Shown: positions 33,455 to 42,586 of the stretch, piece after piece
How positions within the stretch are numbered: position 1 is the first letter of the stretch
Layout of the letters: the number at the start of each line of letters is the position of its first letter
DNA from: Fimbriimonas ginsengisoli Gsoil 348
GTDB lineage: Bacteria > Armatimonadota > Fimbriimonadia > Fimbriimonadales > Fimbriimonadaceae
Length of the DNA: 64,000 nt
Direction: 5' to 3'
Assembly (NCBI RefSeq): GCF_000724625.1
Contig: NZ_CP007139.1
Coordinates: 1,860,001 to 1,924,000, forward strand
Program-made: the position numbers and the translations under genes
The notes under the pieces: generated by a model
What the model saw: the letters and a program-made list of their open reading frames with translations, nothing else
Databases searched by the model: none
What the model was told of the DNA's origin: nothing

Positions 33455-34924
33455 TTGAACCCACAACAGAAAGAAGAATTTCGTCGTTTATCTGCCCAGC
33501 TATCGGGCAAAGAGAGGAAGGAGTTGGTCCGCCGCGCCGCCGAATTGCGCGCGTCCGGCCAACGCGACCCGAAGAGTCCCCGTGCCCGATGGTGCGTGGA
33601 CCGCTGGAGCCTGCATCTACTGGAGGAGCAGAATCCGGCGGCCAACGAGAATATCGGCACCGTCATTTCCGTAGCCAAGGCGCGGGCGTTCGTCCGTCTC
33701 GGGGGAGAGGACCATGCCTGCGAACTCGGCCGCGACGTGCTGGAGCGGCAGCAGTCGGTTCTGGCTCCGGGCGACCGCGTGCGCCTGGAGTGGCACGGCC
33801 ACGCCTGGCGCATCCAAAGCGTGCTCGAGCGGCGTACCGTGCTCACCCGGCTCGATCCCTATTTCAAGGAGCGAGAGCGGGCGATCGTCGCCAACGTCGA
33901 CGTCGTCGTAGTCGTGCTGTCGGTGGTGGCGCCGCCGCTTCACCCGCGGATCGTGGACCGGTATCTCGCCGCGATTCATAAGGGCGGAGCCGACGCCCTC
34001 ATCGTCGTCAACAAGATCGATCTCCACGAAGACGGGGAGGCGCGAGCCGAGGATCTCGCCCAGCTCGACCCTTATCGAGAAATGGGTGTGCCCGTGTTTG
34101 CCGTGTCGACCCAGACAGGAGAAGGTCTGATGGAAGTACGGGAGGCGCTGGGAGGCAAGGTCTCGGTGTTCGTCGGGCACAGCGGCGTCGGAAAATCGTC
34201 GTTGCTATCGGCCCTGGTGCCGGATTCCGGAGCGGTGGCGGGCGCGGTTTCCGAGTATTCCGGCAAGGGGCGTCACACGACGACGCGGGCCGAGCTGGTG
34301 GAGGCAGGCGAGATGACAATCGTCGACACTCCGGGAATCCGCGAATTCTCGGTGGAATTTCGGTTGCCCGCCGAAGTGGCCGAATGCTTCGAAGAGTTTG
34401 GTCTCGCCGGCCGTTGCCGGTTTGGCGACTGCCTCCATCTGGAAGAGCCGGGTTGTTCGGTTCGTGAAGCGGTGCGGACCGGCACGATCTCCCGGGTGCG
34501 ATATCAGAGCTATCGCCGCCTCATTTCAGATGTGGTTCCGGCCAGTGCCTACGACGAAGACGAACCTCCCGATGAACGCCGACCCAGCTTTGCATGCCAA
34601 GCATGCGGCTCGGAGATCCCTCGGGGCGGCGGAGGAACCGAGCATCGGAACCACTGTCCGCGATGCCTCTGCTCGCTCCACCTCGATGCGGTGCCGGGGG
34701 ATCGGTTGGCGTGCTGCGGCGGAGTGATGGAGCCGATCGCGGTGTGGGTGCGGAAAGGCGGAGAGTGGGCGATCGTTCACCGCTGCCGCGACTGCGGTCA
34801 TCTCTCCTCCAATCGGATCGCGGCGGACGACAACGACGCGCTGCTTCTGTCGCTGGCGGTTCGGCCGTTATCGAAGCCTCCGTTCCCCCTGGAGCGTCTC
34901 GGCGCGGGGATAGCGGTGTCTTGA
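33455..34924 (+). CDS. rsgA: Ribosome small-subunit-dependent GTPase RsgA fused to an RNHCP domain
   Basis: A 489-aa protein from TTG 33455. An OB-fold region (residues about 65-125) precedes the circularly permuted GTPase: NKIDLHED (G4) comes before GHSGVGKSS (residues 241-249, G1) and DTPGIREF (G3). The RsgA zinc finger follows (CRFGDCLHLEEPGCSV). The last 110 residues (about 378-485) are an RNHCP domain: CQACGSEIP, RNHCPRCLCSLHLDAVPGDR, HRCRDCGHLSSNRIAADDND. RsgA helps late 30S maturation. The RNHCP domain is usually a separate small protein; here it adds a second Zn site. Confidence 0.9.
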   Translation: MNPQQKEEFRRLSAQLSGKERKELVRRAAELRASGQRDPKSPRARWCVDRWSLHLLEEQNPAANENIGTVISVAKARAFVRLGGEDHACELGRDVLERQQSVLAPGDRVRLEWHGHAWRIQSVLERRTVLTRLDPYFKERERAIVANVDVVVVVLSVVAPPLHPRIVDRYLAAIHKGGADALIVVNKIDLHEDGEARAEDLAQLDPYREMGVPVFAVSTQTGEGLMEVREALGGKVSVFVGHSGVGKSSLLSALVPDSGAVAGAVSEYSGKGRHTTTRAELVEAGEMTIVDTPGIREFSVEFRLPAEVAECFEEFGLAGRCRFGDCLHLEEPGCSVREAVRTGTISRVRYQSYRRLISDVVPASAYDEDEPPDERRPSFACQACGSEIPRGGGGTEHRNHCPRCLCSLHLDAVPGDRLACCGGVMEPIAVWVRKGGEWAIVHRCRDCGHLSSNRIAADDNDALLLSLAVRPLSKPPFPLERLGAGIAVS

Positions 34925-34947
34925 TGGGCTCGTTCGGCTCTTGGGCT

Positions 34948-34973
34948 CACTCGGGCGAGCCGCCCGTGCCACG
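34948..34973. repeat. Dispersed palindromic repeat, family A half copy
   Basis: CTCGGGCGAGCCGCCCGTG followed by CCACG matches the second hairpin of the copies at 30228 and 46135. It lies between rsgA and the PrpD-like gene. Confidence 0.75.
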
Positions 34974-35059
34974 TGGCGAAAGCAGATTTGGGGGATATCG
35001 ATAGCAACTGGAAACCGATTTGGCCGGAGGTCCGCCCAACTCTCTCGGGAGGTAAGAAG

Positions 35060-36499
35060 ATGGACAAGTTGGAGGCGATGGCGAAGTTCGCGTTGGGAAC
35101 TTCGTATGAGGAGATCTCGGAGGAGGCAAAGGAGCGGCTCAAGCTGCATCTCTTCGACACTCTGATATGCGCCATCGGAGCTCAAGGCGCTGGACCGGTG
35201 GAAGCGGTTCGGGGAATGGCCAATGAGTTCGGCACGGGCGGACGGTGCACTTTGATAGGGGGTGGCTCCGCCGCTCCGGACCGAGCCGCGCTCGTCAACA
35301 CCGCCCACACCCGGTATCTCGACTTCATGGATAACTTTCTGGGGGCGAAAGAGACGTGCCATCCGTGCGACAACGTCGGAGCGGTGCTGGCGGCCACCGA
35401 GTACGCGAGGGGGAGCGGGGCCGACTTCTTGGCCGCTTTAGCGGCGGCTTACCAGATTCAGTGTCGACTGGCGGAAACGAGTCCGGTAATGAAAGAAGGG
35501 TTCGATCACACGACCCACCTGGCCCTATCGGTAGCGGCGGGGGCGAGCCGGGCGATGAAACTCAATCCGGCCCAAACCGCCAATGCGATCGCGTGCTCGG
35601 GAAACCAGTTGGCCGCTCTCGTTGTCGTACGGGCAAGTCCGAATTCGCAGCTCAAAGGGCTTGCCTCGGCACTTACGGCTTCGTGGGCTCTACAGGCAAC
35701 CTTCCTGGCCACTCGCGGGATCACTGGACCCATTGGGCTCTTCGAGTGCCCCAAGGGATATCCGGAATCGTTAGCTCCCATCGAAATCGATTGGGAGAAA
35801 GAAAAACCGGATGTTCTCCCAAGGTGCCTTCTCAAGCGATATAACGCCGAGGTCCACACACAATCGACTCTCGAGGCCACGCTTGAAATTCGGTCGCGGG
35901 AGACAATCTTGGCCGAAGAGATCGAAGAGGTCAAAGCGGAGGTATTCCGGACCGCTTACGACATCGTCGGAAATGGCGAATACGGCAGCCGCCACACCGC
36001 TCACACCAAAGAGCAGGCGGACCACAGCCTGCCGTACCTGGTGGCGGTCGCCCTTTTGGACGGCGACGTCATGCCGGAGCAATTTCGACCTGAGCGGATC
36101 GAATCGCCAGACGTGCAGGAACTGATGAAGCGGGTCACCGTGGAGGTGCCACCGTCGGAAAGCGACGTGCAACTCGCTAAGCAAACCGACCCGTTTACGG
36201 AGAAATACCCCGACGAAATGCGAGCCCGAGTGACGGTGACGTTAAAGGGAGGGCGGCAGTTGGTGGCCGAGCGCAAGGACTATCACGGCTTCCGGACTCG
36301 ACCGTTCGACTGGAGCGATTTGGAGACAAAGTTCGAGCGGATCGCGCCAAACCTGAGCAACGAAATCCGCGGGGATGTGGTGAGCGTGGTTCGAAGTTTG
36401 GATCGGAGACCGATCACCGACCTTACCGATCTTTTCGGACGGTTCAGTCCGTCGCTTACGGAATCTCTCGAAAGCCATGATTCCGCCTTCGTTTCGTAG
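35060..36499 (+). CDS. MmgE/PrpD family protein
   Basis: A 479-aa protein from ATG 35060, with GGGAGGT (35047-35053) 6 nt upstream; the longer frame from 34973 starts inside a repeat. Family motifs: AKERLKLHLFDTLICAIGAQ, ANTAHTRYLDFMDNF-like HTRYLDFMDN, HPCDNVGAVLAATEYARGSG and KRYNAEVHTQSTLEA. Members include 2-methylcitrate dehydratase, iminodisuccinate epimerase and cis-aconitate decarboxylase. Nothing nearby points to the methylcitrate cycle, so the substrate is open. Acts in the cytosol. Confidence 0.88.
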   Translation: MDKLEAMAKFALGTSYEEISEEAKERLKLHLFDTLICAIGAQGAGPVEAVRGMANEFGTGGRCTLIGGGSAAPDRAALVNTAHTRYLDFMDNFLGAKETCHPCDNVGAVLAATEYARGSGADFLAALAAAYQIQCRLAETSPVMKEGFDHTTHLALSVAAGASRAMKLNPAQTANAIACSGNQLAALVVVRASPNSQLKGLASALTASWALQATFLATRGITGPIGLFECPKGYPESLAPIEIDWEKEKPDVLPRCLLKRYNAEVHTQSTLEATLEIRSRETILAEEIEEVKAEVFRTAYDIVGNGEYGSRHTAHTKEQADHSLPYLVAVALLDGDVMPEQFRPERIESPDVQELMKRVTVEVPPSESDVQLAKQTDPFTEKYPDEMRARVTVTLKGGRQLVAERKDYHGFRTRPFDWSDLETKFERIAPNLSNEIRGDVVSVVRSLDRRPITDLTDLFGRFSPSLTESLESHDSAFVS

Positions 36500-36556
36500 C
36501 TGAAATGCCGCACCTCTTTAACGACTTCCCTTCCGGACGGTAGCATCCGTCTCGGA

Positions 36557-37012
36557 ATGGAATTAGACCACCTTGACCACGAAATATTGGCTCGCCTCGG
36601 TCAAGATGGGCGAGCGACGCATGCGGCGATCGCGCGTGAACTTGGTATGAGCGGCCCGGCGGTCTATGCGCGGGTCCGCCGAATGGAACTGAGCGGGGTG
36701 ATCCGGGGTTATTCCGTCGTCACCGATCCAGCCGCGCTGGGGTCTCCTCTGCTGGCGATCGTACGGGTGACCACGCGGCCGCTGGTAGGCGAAGGGGACT
36801 CCTTCGAGGCGATGGCGCTGGCGGAGCCACGCGTCGTCGCGTGCTACGACGTGGACGGTGAGGACAGCTACGTCCTCATTGCCCGCTGCGCGTCCCCGGA
36901 AGATTTGCGGCGGCTCCTCCTGCGGATTCGATCGCTTCCTCAAGTGATCCGTACGGTGAGTTCCATCGCCTTGGTCACAGTGAAAGAGCCCGGCGCCGGA
37001 GCCTCGAAGTGA
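36557..37012 (+). CDS. Lrp/AsnC family transcriptional regulator
   Basis: A 151-aa protein. N-terminal helix-turn-helix (DHEILARLGQDGRATHAAIA, then VYARVRRMELSGVIRGYSVV) and C-terminal RAM/ligand-binding fold (VVACYDVDGEDSYVLIARCA). Typical length. Lrp family proteins sense amino acids. The stop overlaps the GTG of the EamA gene (GTGA), so it probably controls that exporter. A TAGCAT lies 10 nt before the ATG. Confidence 0.92.
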   Translation: MELDHLDHEILARLGQDGRATHAAIARELGMSGPAVYARVRRMELSGVIRGYSVVTDPAALGSPLLAIVRVTTRPLVGEGDSFEAMALAEPRVVACYDVDGEDSYVLIARCASPEDLRRLLLRIRSLPQVIRTVSSIALVTVKEPGAGASK

Positions 37013-37959
37013 GGTTCGGACGGGCTGACGCCCTTTTGACCGTGATCACCATGGTTTGGGGAGGCACGTTTCTCGTTGCCAAGCTCGCCCTCGCGCACAT
37101 CGGACCGTTTGGCTTTTTGGCGACCCGGTTCACCATCGGCGCGGTCGTCCTTGCCGCCTTTACTCATCGGCGACTCCGGGGGCTGACGAAGCTAGAGCTG
37201 CAAGCGGGGATCGCCACCGGCCTGGCGGTGTTCGCCGCGTATGGCCTTCAGACGGTCGGGCTGGGGTACACGACGAGCAGCAAGTCGGCGTTCTTGACCG
37301 CGATGTACGTGCCGCTCGTACCGATATTGCAGCTTGCCCTCTTCGGCCGGCGGCCTTCGTTAGCGGCGGGCATCGGAGCGACGGTGTCGTTCGTCGGGCT
37401 GGGGCTCCTCTCGTTGAAGCCGGGCGCCGGCTTTGCGCTGGGGCTCGGGGAATGGCTCACGCTGGCGAGCGCGGTTGCCTGCGCGATTCAAATTCTGCTG
37501 ATCAGCAAACACGCGGAGCAGGCGGACCCGATCCGGTTAGGGGTCGTGCAGCTCGCTTTTGTGGCGGCGCTCTCTTTGATGACGATGCCGTTCGTCGGCG
37601 AGGTTTTGCCTTCGTTCTCGCCGTCGCTGATCGCCGTGTCCGTCGGGATGGGGGTGCTTGGAACGGCGTTCGCGCTTGCCGGGATGAACTGGGCTCAGAG
37701 GACCGTGCCGGCGACACGGGCCGCGCTTTTGTACGCGATGGAGCCGATCTGGGCGGGGCTCGTGGGAGCGGCGGTTGGCGAGGAGCTTACGAAGTCGGCC
37801 CTCGCCGGCTCGTTCCTGATCATCGCGGGAACGGTGATCGCGGAGGTGAAGCTTCGCGATCTTGGATGGCTTGGCGGATTGCGCGCTAGAGTCGGACTCG
37901 GTAAACGGGGTCCCGCCCATCGCGGGCGGACGGAATCGCTACTCGAAGACCCACTTTAG
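37009..37959 (+). CDS. DMT superfamily (EamA) transporter
   Basis: A 316-aa protein from GTG 37009. It has ten predicted spans in two EamA halves, with LLTVITMVWGGTFLVAKLAL at the start and TRAALLYAMEPIWAGLVGAA in the second half. Such carriers export amino acids or other metabolites. Coupling to an Lrp-type gene suggests an amino-acid exporter. Its 3' end overlaps the end of the SNF2 gene by 21 nt on the other strand. Confidence 0.9.
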   Translation: MRFGRADALLTVITMVWGGTFLVAKLALAHIGPFGFLATRFTIGAVVLAAFTHRRLRGLTKLELQAGIATGLAVFAAYGLQTVGLGYTTSSKSAFLTAMYVPLVPILQLALFGRRPSLAAGIGATVSFVGLGLLSLKPGAGFALGLGEWLTLASAVACAIQILLISKHAEQADPIRLGVVQLAFVAALSLMTMPFVGEVLPSFSPSLIAVSVGMGVLGTAFALAGMNWAQRTVPATRAALLYAMEPIWAGLVGAAVGEELTKSALAGSFLIIAGTVIAEVKLRDLGWLGGLRARVGLGKRGPAHRGRTESLLEDPL

Positions 37960-40900
37960 ATCGTCGGCGGTTAATGCGGCGGCGGCGGCGGCGTTTTCGT
38001 CGAAGAGGGAGCCGGCGAGGCGGGCTTTTCGTTCCTGAAGCTCGAGGATTTTGTCTTCGACAGTTCCGGCGGCTACGAGCTTGAAGACGAAGACCGACTT
38101 CTCTTGGCCGATCCGGTGGGCGCGGTCGGTTGCCTGGCGTTCGACGGCGGGGTTCCACCAGGGGTCGTAGTGGATCACGGTGTCGGCGGCGGTGAGATTT
38201 AGCCCGGTGCCGCCGGCTTTGAGGCTGATGAGGAACAGCGGCACCTCGCCGGCTTGGAACCGCTTGACGGGAGTTTCGCGGTCTTGGGTGTCCCCACTGA
38301 TCCGCACCCAATTCCATTCGGCCTCCCGCAGGCGCTTTTCGATGAGATCCAGCATGCTGGTGAACTGGGAGAAGAGGAGGACCCGCTTGCCTTCGCCGCG
38401 CAGCTCTTCCAGCATCTCCATCAACCGGTCGAGCTTTGCCGAGCCCTTGACCTCTTTGGCGGAGTCGAGTTTGACCAGGCGAGGGTCGCAGCATGCCTGG
38501 CGGAGCTTGAGGAGGGCGTCGAGGATCTCGATCCGGCTCCGTTCAAGCCCTTGGCCAGCGATAAGGTCTCGTACGCGCTTGTCCATCGCCAACCGCAGCG
38601 TCTCGTAGAGCTCCCGCTGCGGACCGGCCAGCTCCACCCGCTCCACCACCTCGGTCTTGGGCGGTAGCTCGGTCGCGACCTGCTCCTTTGTCCTCCGCAG
38701 AATGAACGGCCGGATTCGGCGGCTCAATCGTTCTCGCACCGCCTTGTCGCCGTGGTTCTCGATCGGCGAACGGAAGGTGCGGCGGAACTCGGTGAGGCCG
38801 CCCAGTAAGCCCGGCATGAGGAAGTGGAGCAGCGACCAGAGCTCGTCCAGGTTGTTTTCCACCGGAGTCCCGCTCAGGCAAAGGCGGTGGCGCGTCCGCA
38901 AAGCGCAAGCCGCTTTAGCGGCGGAGGTGACGGGGTTCTTGATGTTTTGAGCCTCATCCAGCACCACGAGGTGGTACTCGTGCGCGTTCAGCGCCTCCTT
39001 GTCGCGGGTGAGCAACGGATAAGTGGTCAGAACGATGTCGTTCTCAGAAATCTCCGGGAAATGCTTGGCCCGGCCGAGGCCTTGAAGCGTAAGCACGCGG
39101 AGCGATGGGGCGAACCGCTCGCATTCGTGCCGCCAGTTTGGCATCGTGCTGGTGGGGGCGACGATAAGCACGGGGCGATCGAGGCGTCCTGCTTCCTTTT
39201 CGGCAAGAATGTGAGAGAGCGTTTGGACCGTCTTCCCAAGCCCCATGTCGTCGGCCAAGATGCCGGCGAAGCCGTACTCGCGAAGGAACTGGAGCCAAGA
39301 TAAACCGTCCGCCTGGTATGGCCGGAGCTCGCCTTTCAACGAGGCCGGCGGCGGAAACGGTGTGATCCGCTCGAACGAGGCCAGCCGTTGAGACAGCTCG
39401 CGAAGCTTCTCCGGCAGGTCGACCGAGAAGGCGCCGCCGGAGGCGGCATCGTCCAATGTTGCGAGCTCCGCCGCACGCTGGCTCGGCAGGCGAAGCTCTG
39501 CCGACCACTCGGCGACGGGGCCGAACAGCTCAACGAGCGACTGGACCAAGGGTTTCAGACGGCTTACCGGCAGGGTGAGGATTCGGCCGTCCGGCAACTG
39601 GTGGTAAATACGGTCGGAGTCCGGAACGTCCTCGATGCGCCGCGCCTTTCCGCCCCGCAAGAGGAGCCCGAGCGCTTGCAGGAGAATGGGACGCAGCTCA
39701 ATCTTTTCGCCGTCTACGATGAGCCCAAGATCGAGGTCGAACCAGTCGTTTCCTTCCGGCTTGGCGGCGATTTGCCATTCGATCGCCTCGGGAGGAAGCG
39801 CCTGCGGCTCATCCTCGATTTCGATCTTCCAACCTTGCTGCCGGAGGACCGGAAGGTAGTTGGCGAGAAACTCGAAAAACGCCTGGGTCTGGGTTTCGCC
39901 GGCGGCGTTCGGAGATTCCGGTACCATCACCAGGGCTTTTTGCTGGTCGCGATTGAAGCGCCAGCCGTAAAGGTATTGCCCCGACTTCCACCCGGCGGCG
40001 TAGAGGCGGCGCTCAGCCGTCCTCTCTTCTTCTAGCCGCCGCTGAATGATGCGGAGGGTTCCATCCGGCTGCTTCCGCCGGATATCGGACGTCCCGATCG
40101 CCGCATATCCGCCGTACTCGAACTTGAGCGTCGCGATCGGAACCAGGTAGGTTCGCGCACCATCGCGCCACCCATAACCGGCATCGTACGGCACGAGCTG
40201 GCGAGAGACGTGCAGAACCGGGGTGGGAGGAGTAGAGGCGTCGATGGTGGCCTGCTGCTCGACCGGCAGGAGGTCGGGACGATTGGGGAAGTAGCGGGCG
40301 AGCTCCGTCCGAACCATGCCCGCGAATTCCGGCAAAACGTCCGGCGCCCGAAGCAGGGCGAGGGCGACGTCCGATGGGAGGCCGGTGTCCACGGGGCCGC
40401 ATTCGCCCGTGCGATGGTCCACATAGAAGAGAGGCGTCGTCGGCAGTAGAACTCCGTTCGGCACGCGCAGATCGAAACTTTGCTTGCCGTTGCGATTCAC
40501 TTTCCACTCGGCGGCGGCTTCGCGCACTTCCCCAAGACGTAAGACCGGGCCATCCAAAGCGCCCCACCGGCATCGCCCGGTCTCCAGCATTGCTTCCAGG
40601 TAACGCATCCCCTCCACTCCTTCCAGTCGGAAGGATGCGGTCTCGTAGTCGGCGGTCGTCAGGTTCCGGGAGATCCCTTTGATGAGCGACAGGTCGACCC
40701 GCCGGATGAACTTGGGAAGATTGTTCGAGCGGATCGCGTTCATCGAGATGTGGTTGCGCTTGCCGGGGACAGCGTTCTTCGCCAAGCGAGTCGTGAGGAG
40801 GTCGACCGCGGCGTACCGATCGGGATGCTCGGGAGAGCCGATTCGGACGATGTAGCGCACCTCGTCGGCGTTCGGGGGAAGCTCCGGTTCGGGAAGGAGC

Positions 40901-41295
40901 CGCTCCTCGACGTTCGAAAGCCAGCGGGCGAGGTCAGCCGGGAAACTTGGTTGCACGCTCACGAGCGGGTCGGAAAGGTCAAACCCTTCTTCATCCGGAA
41001 CTTCGATCCAAGGCTCGTCTTGGGCGATCCTCAGCACGGCGGCGGCAACGTGCTTGCAGTTCTTGCCGACCGGGCAGGTACAGGTTCCATTGATTCGCAG
41101 CCGCCCCCTCTCTCGCCACAGAGCAGTCTCCTGCTCGTACGGCAGCAGCTCGGTGCCGGTGACCTCGCTGAAGATCATTCCTGCCTCGGAATCCCACTCC
41201 GAGTTGACCACGCGCCGGCTGCGGGCGCACTCCTTGCCCCGAGCAAAGGTCGCGCCGTCAAAGCACCGGGCGATTGCGGCTTCGTCAAGGTGCAC
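37939..41295 (-). CDS. SNF2-family helicase with SWIM zinc finger
   Basis: A 1118-aa protein from GTG 41295. The SWIM motif CTCPVGKNCKH sits at about residue 70-80. A long middle region follows. The helicase core has LADDMGLGKTVQTLSHILAE (Walker A, about residue 685), DEAQ (Walker B, about 779) and the C-terminal part with LLFSQFTSMLDLIEKRL, SLKAGGTGLNLTAADTVIHY and RQATDRAHRIGQ. These bacterial RapA-like enzymes translocate on dsDNA and displace proteins; the SWIM finger binds DNA or protein. TATCCT with an 8-nt spacer precedes the GTG. Confidence 0.93.
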   Translation of the reverse strand: MHLDEAAIARCFDGATFARGKECARSRRVVNSEWDSEAGMIFSEVTGTELLPYEQETALWRERGRLRINGTCTCPVGKNCKHVAAAVLRIAQDEPWIEVPDEEGFDLSDPLVSVQPSFPADLARWLSNVEERLLPEPELPPNADEVRYIVRIGSPEHPDRYAAVDLLTTRLAKNAVPGKRNHISMNAIRSNNLPKFIRRVDLSLIKGISRNLTTADYETASFRLEGVEGMRYLEAMLETGRCRWGALDGPVLRLGEVREAAAEWKVNRNGKQSFDLRVPNGVLLPTTPLFYVDHRTGECGPVDTGLPSDVALALLRAPDVLPEFAGMVRTELARYFPNRPDLLPVEQQATIDASTPPTPVLHVSRQLVPYDAGYGWRDGARTYLVPIATLKFEYGGYAAIGTSDIRRKQPDGTLRIIQRRLEEERTAERRLYAAGWKSGQYLYGWRFNRDQQKALVMVPESPNAAGETQTQAFFEFLANYLPVLRQQGWKIEIEDEPQALPPEAIEWQIAAKPEGNDWFDLDLGLIVDGEKIELRPILLQALGLLLRGGKARRIEDVPDSDRIYHQLPDGRILTLPVSRLKPLVQSLVELFGPVAEWSAELRLPSQRAAELATLDDAASGGAFSVDLPEKLRELSQRLASFERITPFPPPASLKGELRPYQADGLSWLQFLREYGFAGILADDMGLGKTVQTLSHILAEKEAGRLDRPVLIVAPTSTMPNWRHECERFAPSLRVLTLQGLGRAKHFPEISENDIVLTTYPLLTRDKEALNAHEYHLVVLDEAQNIKNPVTSAAKAACALRTRHRLCLSGTPVENNLDELWSLLHFLMPGLLGGLTEFRRTFRSPIENHGDKAVRERLSRRIRPFILRRTKEQVATELPPKTEVVERVELAGPQRELYETLRLAMDKRVRDLIAGQGLERSRIEILDALLKLRQACCDPRLVKLDSAKEVKGSAKLDRLMEMLEELRGEGKRVLLFSQFTSMLDLIEKRLREAEWNWVRISGDTQDRETPVKRFQAGEVPLFLISLKAGGTGLNLTAADTVIHYDPWWNPAVERQATDRAHRIGQEKSVFVFKLVAAGTVEDKILELQERKARLAGSLFDENAAAAAALTADDLKWVFE

Positions 41296-41309
41296 AACCT
41301 TTAAGGATA
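41296..41309 (-). promoter_or_regulatory. -10 box of SNF2 gene, leaderless type
   Basis: On the minus strand TATCCT (41309-41304) is followed by 8 nt and GTG 41295. Confidence 0.45.
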
Positions 41310-41423
41310 GTCGCTTACAGGTTCGATTCCCAAGGAAAGAGTGCCAACGTTAAGAAGGTTGCGTCATCGAGCTCTCTCAAGCTCTGGCGGCGGGTAACGT
41401 TCGGAGGTTCGAAGGGCAAACTT

Positions 41424-42515
41424 ATGAGAATCGGCATCATCGGCTGCGGCATCATCGCCCAGCACCACATGGAAGAGTACAACCGGATCGACGGCGCCGA
41501 GATGGTGGCGTTCTGCGACGTGAACAAAGCGGCCGCGGAAGCCGCCGCCCTCAAATTTGGGCCGGGCGACGTAACCTCAAACATCCAGGACGTGCTCGGC
41601 CGGAACGATATCGACGCGGTCGATATATGCCTCCACAACAATCTGCATATGCCGGCGACGGTCGCCGCTCTCCGGGCGGGGAAGCACGTTTACTGTGAGA
41701 AGCCGATGGCGGGGAGCTACCGGGACGCGGTGACGATGCTGGAAACGGCTAAAGAGACGGGCAAGAAGCTGCATATCCAGCTCGCTACGCTTTACTCGAA
41801 CGAGACCCGCGCGGCGCGGGAGCTGATCGAAGGGGGCCACCTTGGGGATGTCTATCATGCTCGCAGCAGCGGCTTCCGCCGTCGTGGACGCCCGTACGTA
41901 GACGGCTACGGCACGCCGGCGTTCGTTCAGAAGAAGCAGGCATCCGGCGGGGCCTTATATGACATGGGGGTGTATCACATCTCCCAGATCCTGTACCTTC
42001 TCGGAAATCCGAAGGTAGAGCGGGTGACCGGAAAAACTTACCAGCGGATCGATATGGACGCGAACCGGCGGTCGATCTCCAATTACGACGTGGAGGAGAT
42101 GGCGTCCGGATTCGTGAGGTTCGAGGGGGACCGGTCGATGGAGCTGACCGAGTCTTGGGCGGCGAACCTGGATAATTTCGACGGCTCGTTCTTGCTGGGC
42201 AGCAAGGGAGGGATTCGGCTGAGCCCGTTCGGGTTCTTCACGAACATCGGCAACTTAGAGATGAAGGCTACCGCCGACCTCGGGTCGGCCCGCTTCCGGT
42301 GGGATACGGTGGTTGGAGACGGCCCGGTGTACGGGAGCAGTCAGGGGCATTGGATCGCGGCGTTGGAGGGGAAGGCGCCGCTGTTGCCGACGGCGGAGGT
42401 CGCGCTGAATACGATGCTGATCTCGGAAGCGATCTACCTCTCGCAGGAACGCGGACGCGAGGTCACGGCCGATGAGGTTTTGGAGGCGTCGGTGTCGAAG
42501 GCGATTGGGTTGTAG
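41424..42515 (+). CDS. Gfo/Idh/MocA family NAD(P)-dependent oxidoreductase
   Basis: A 363-aa protein from ATG 41424. The Rossmann start is MRIGIIGCGIIAQHHMEEYN. CEKPMAGSYRDAV holds the family Lys-Pro, and the C-terminal sandwich includes GGALYDMGVYHISQILYLLG with the substrate-side Asp and His. Members oxidise or reduce sugars and inositols. A GGAGG (41411-41415) lies 8 nt before the start. It ends just before a family B repeat. Confidence 0.9.
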   Translation: MRIGIIGCGIIAQHHMEEYNRIDGAEMVAFCDVNKAAAEAAALKFGPGDVTSNIQDVLGRNDIDAVDICLHNNLHMPATVAALRAGKHVYCEKPMAGSYRDAVTMLETAKETGKKLHIQLATLYSNETRAARELIEGGHLGDVYHARSSGFRRRGRPYVDGYGTPAFVQKKQASGGALYDMGVYHISQILYLLGNPKVERVTGKTYQRIDMDANRRSISNYDVEEMASGFVRFEGDRSMELTESWAANLDNFDGSFLLGSKGGIRLSPFGFFTNIGNLEMKATADLGSARFRWDTVVGDGPVYGSSQGHWIAALEGKAPLLPTAEVALNTMLISEAIYLSQERGREVTADEVLEASVSKAIGL

Positions 42516-42526
42516 TTAGCGGGGAT

Positions 42527-42586
42527 TTCTCCACCCCCAACCCCCTCCTCATCGCACAATGCATCGACGAGGAGGGGGCCCGGAGG
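42527..42586. repeat. Dispersed repeat, family B copy 1
   Basis: CCCCCTCCTC (42541-42550) pairs with GAGGAGGGGG (42569-42578). It is preceded by TTCTCCACCCCCAA and followed by CCCGGAGG. It lies between converging genes, where the hairpin may end transcription. Related copies: 46315-46335, 50137-50205, 57187-57276. Confidence 0.85.

Noticed and set aside
34973-35059. GTG 34973 as start of the PrpD-like gene
   Set aside because: Starts in a repeat; ATG 35060 has a strong GGGAGGT at the right distance and matches the family start.
37954-38494. Arg-rich minus-strand frames under the SNF2 gene end
   Set aside because: Out-of-frame shadows of the helicase gene; highly basic, no motifs.
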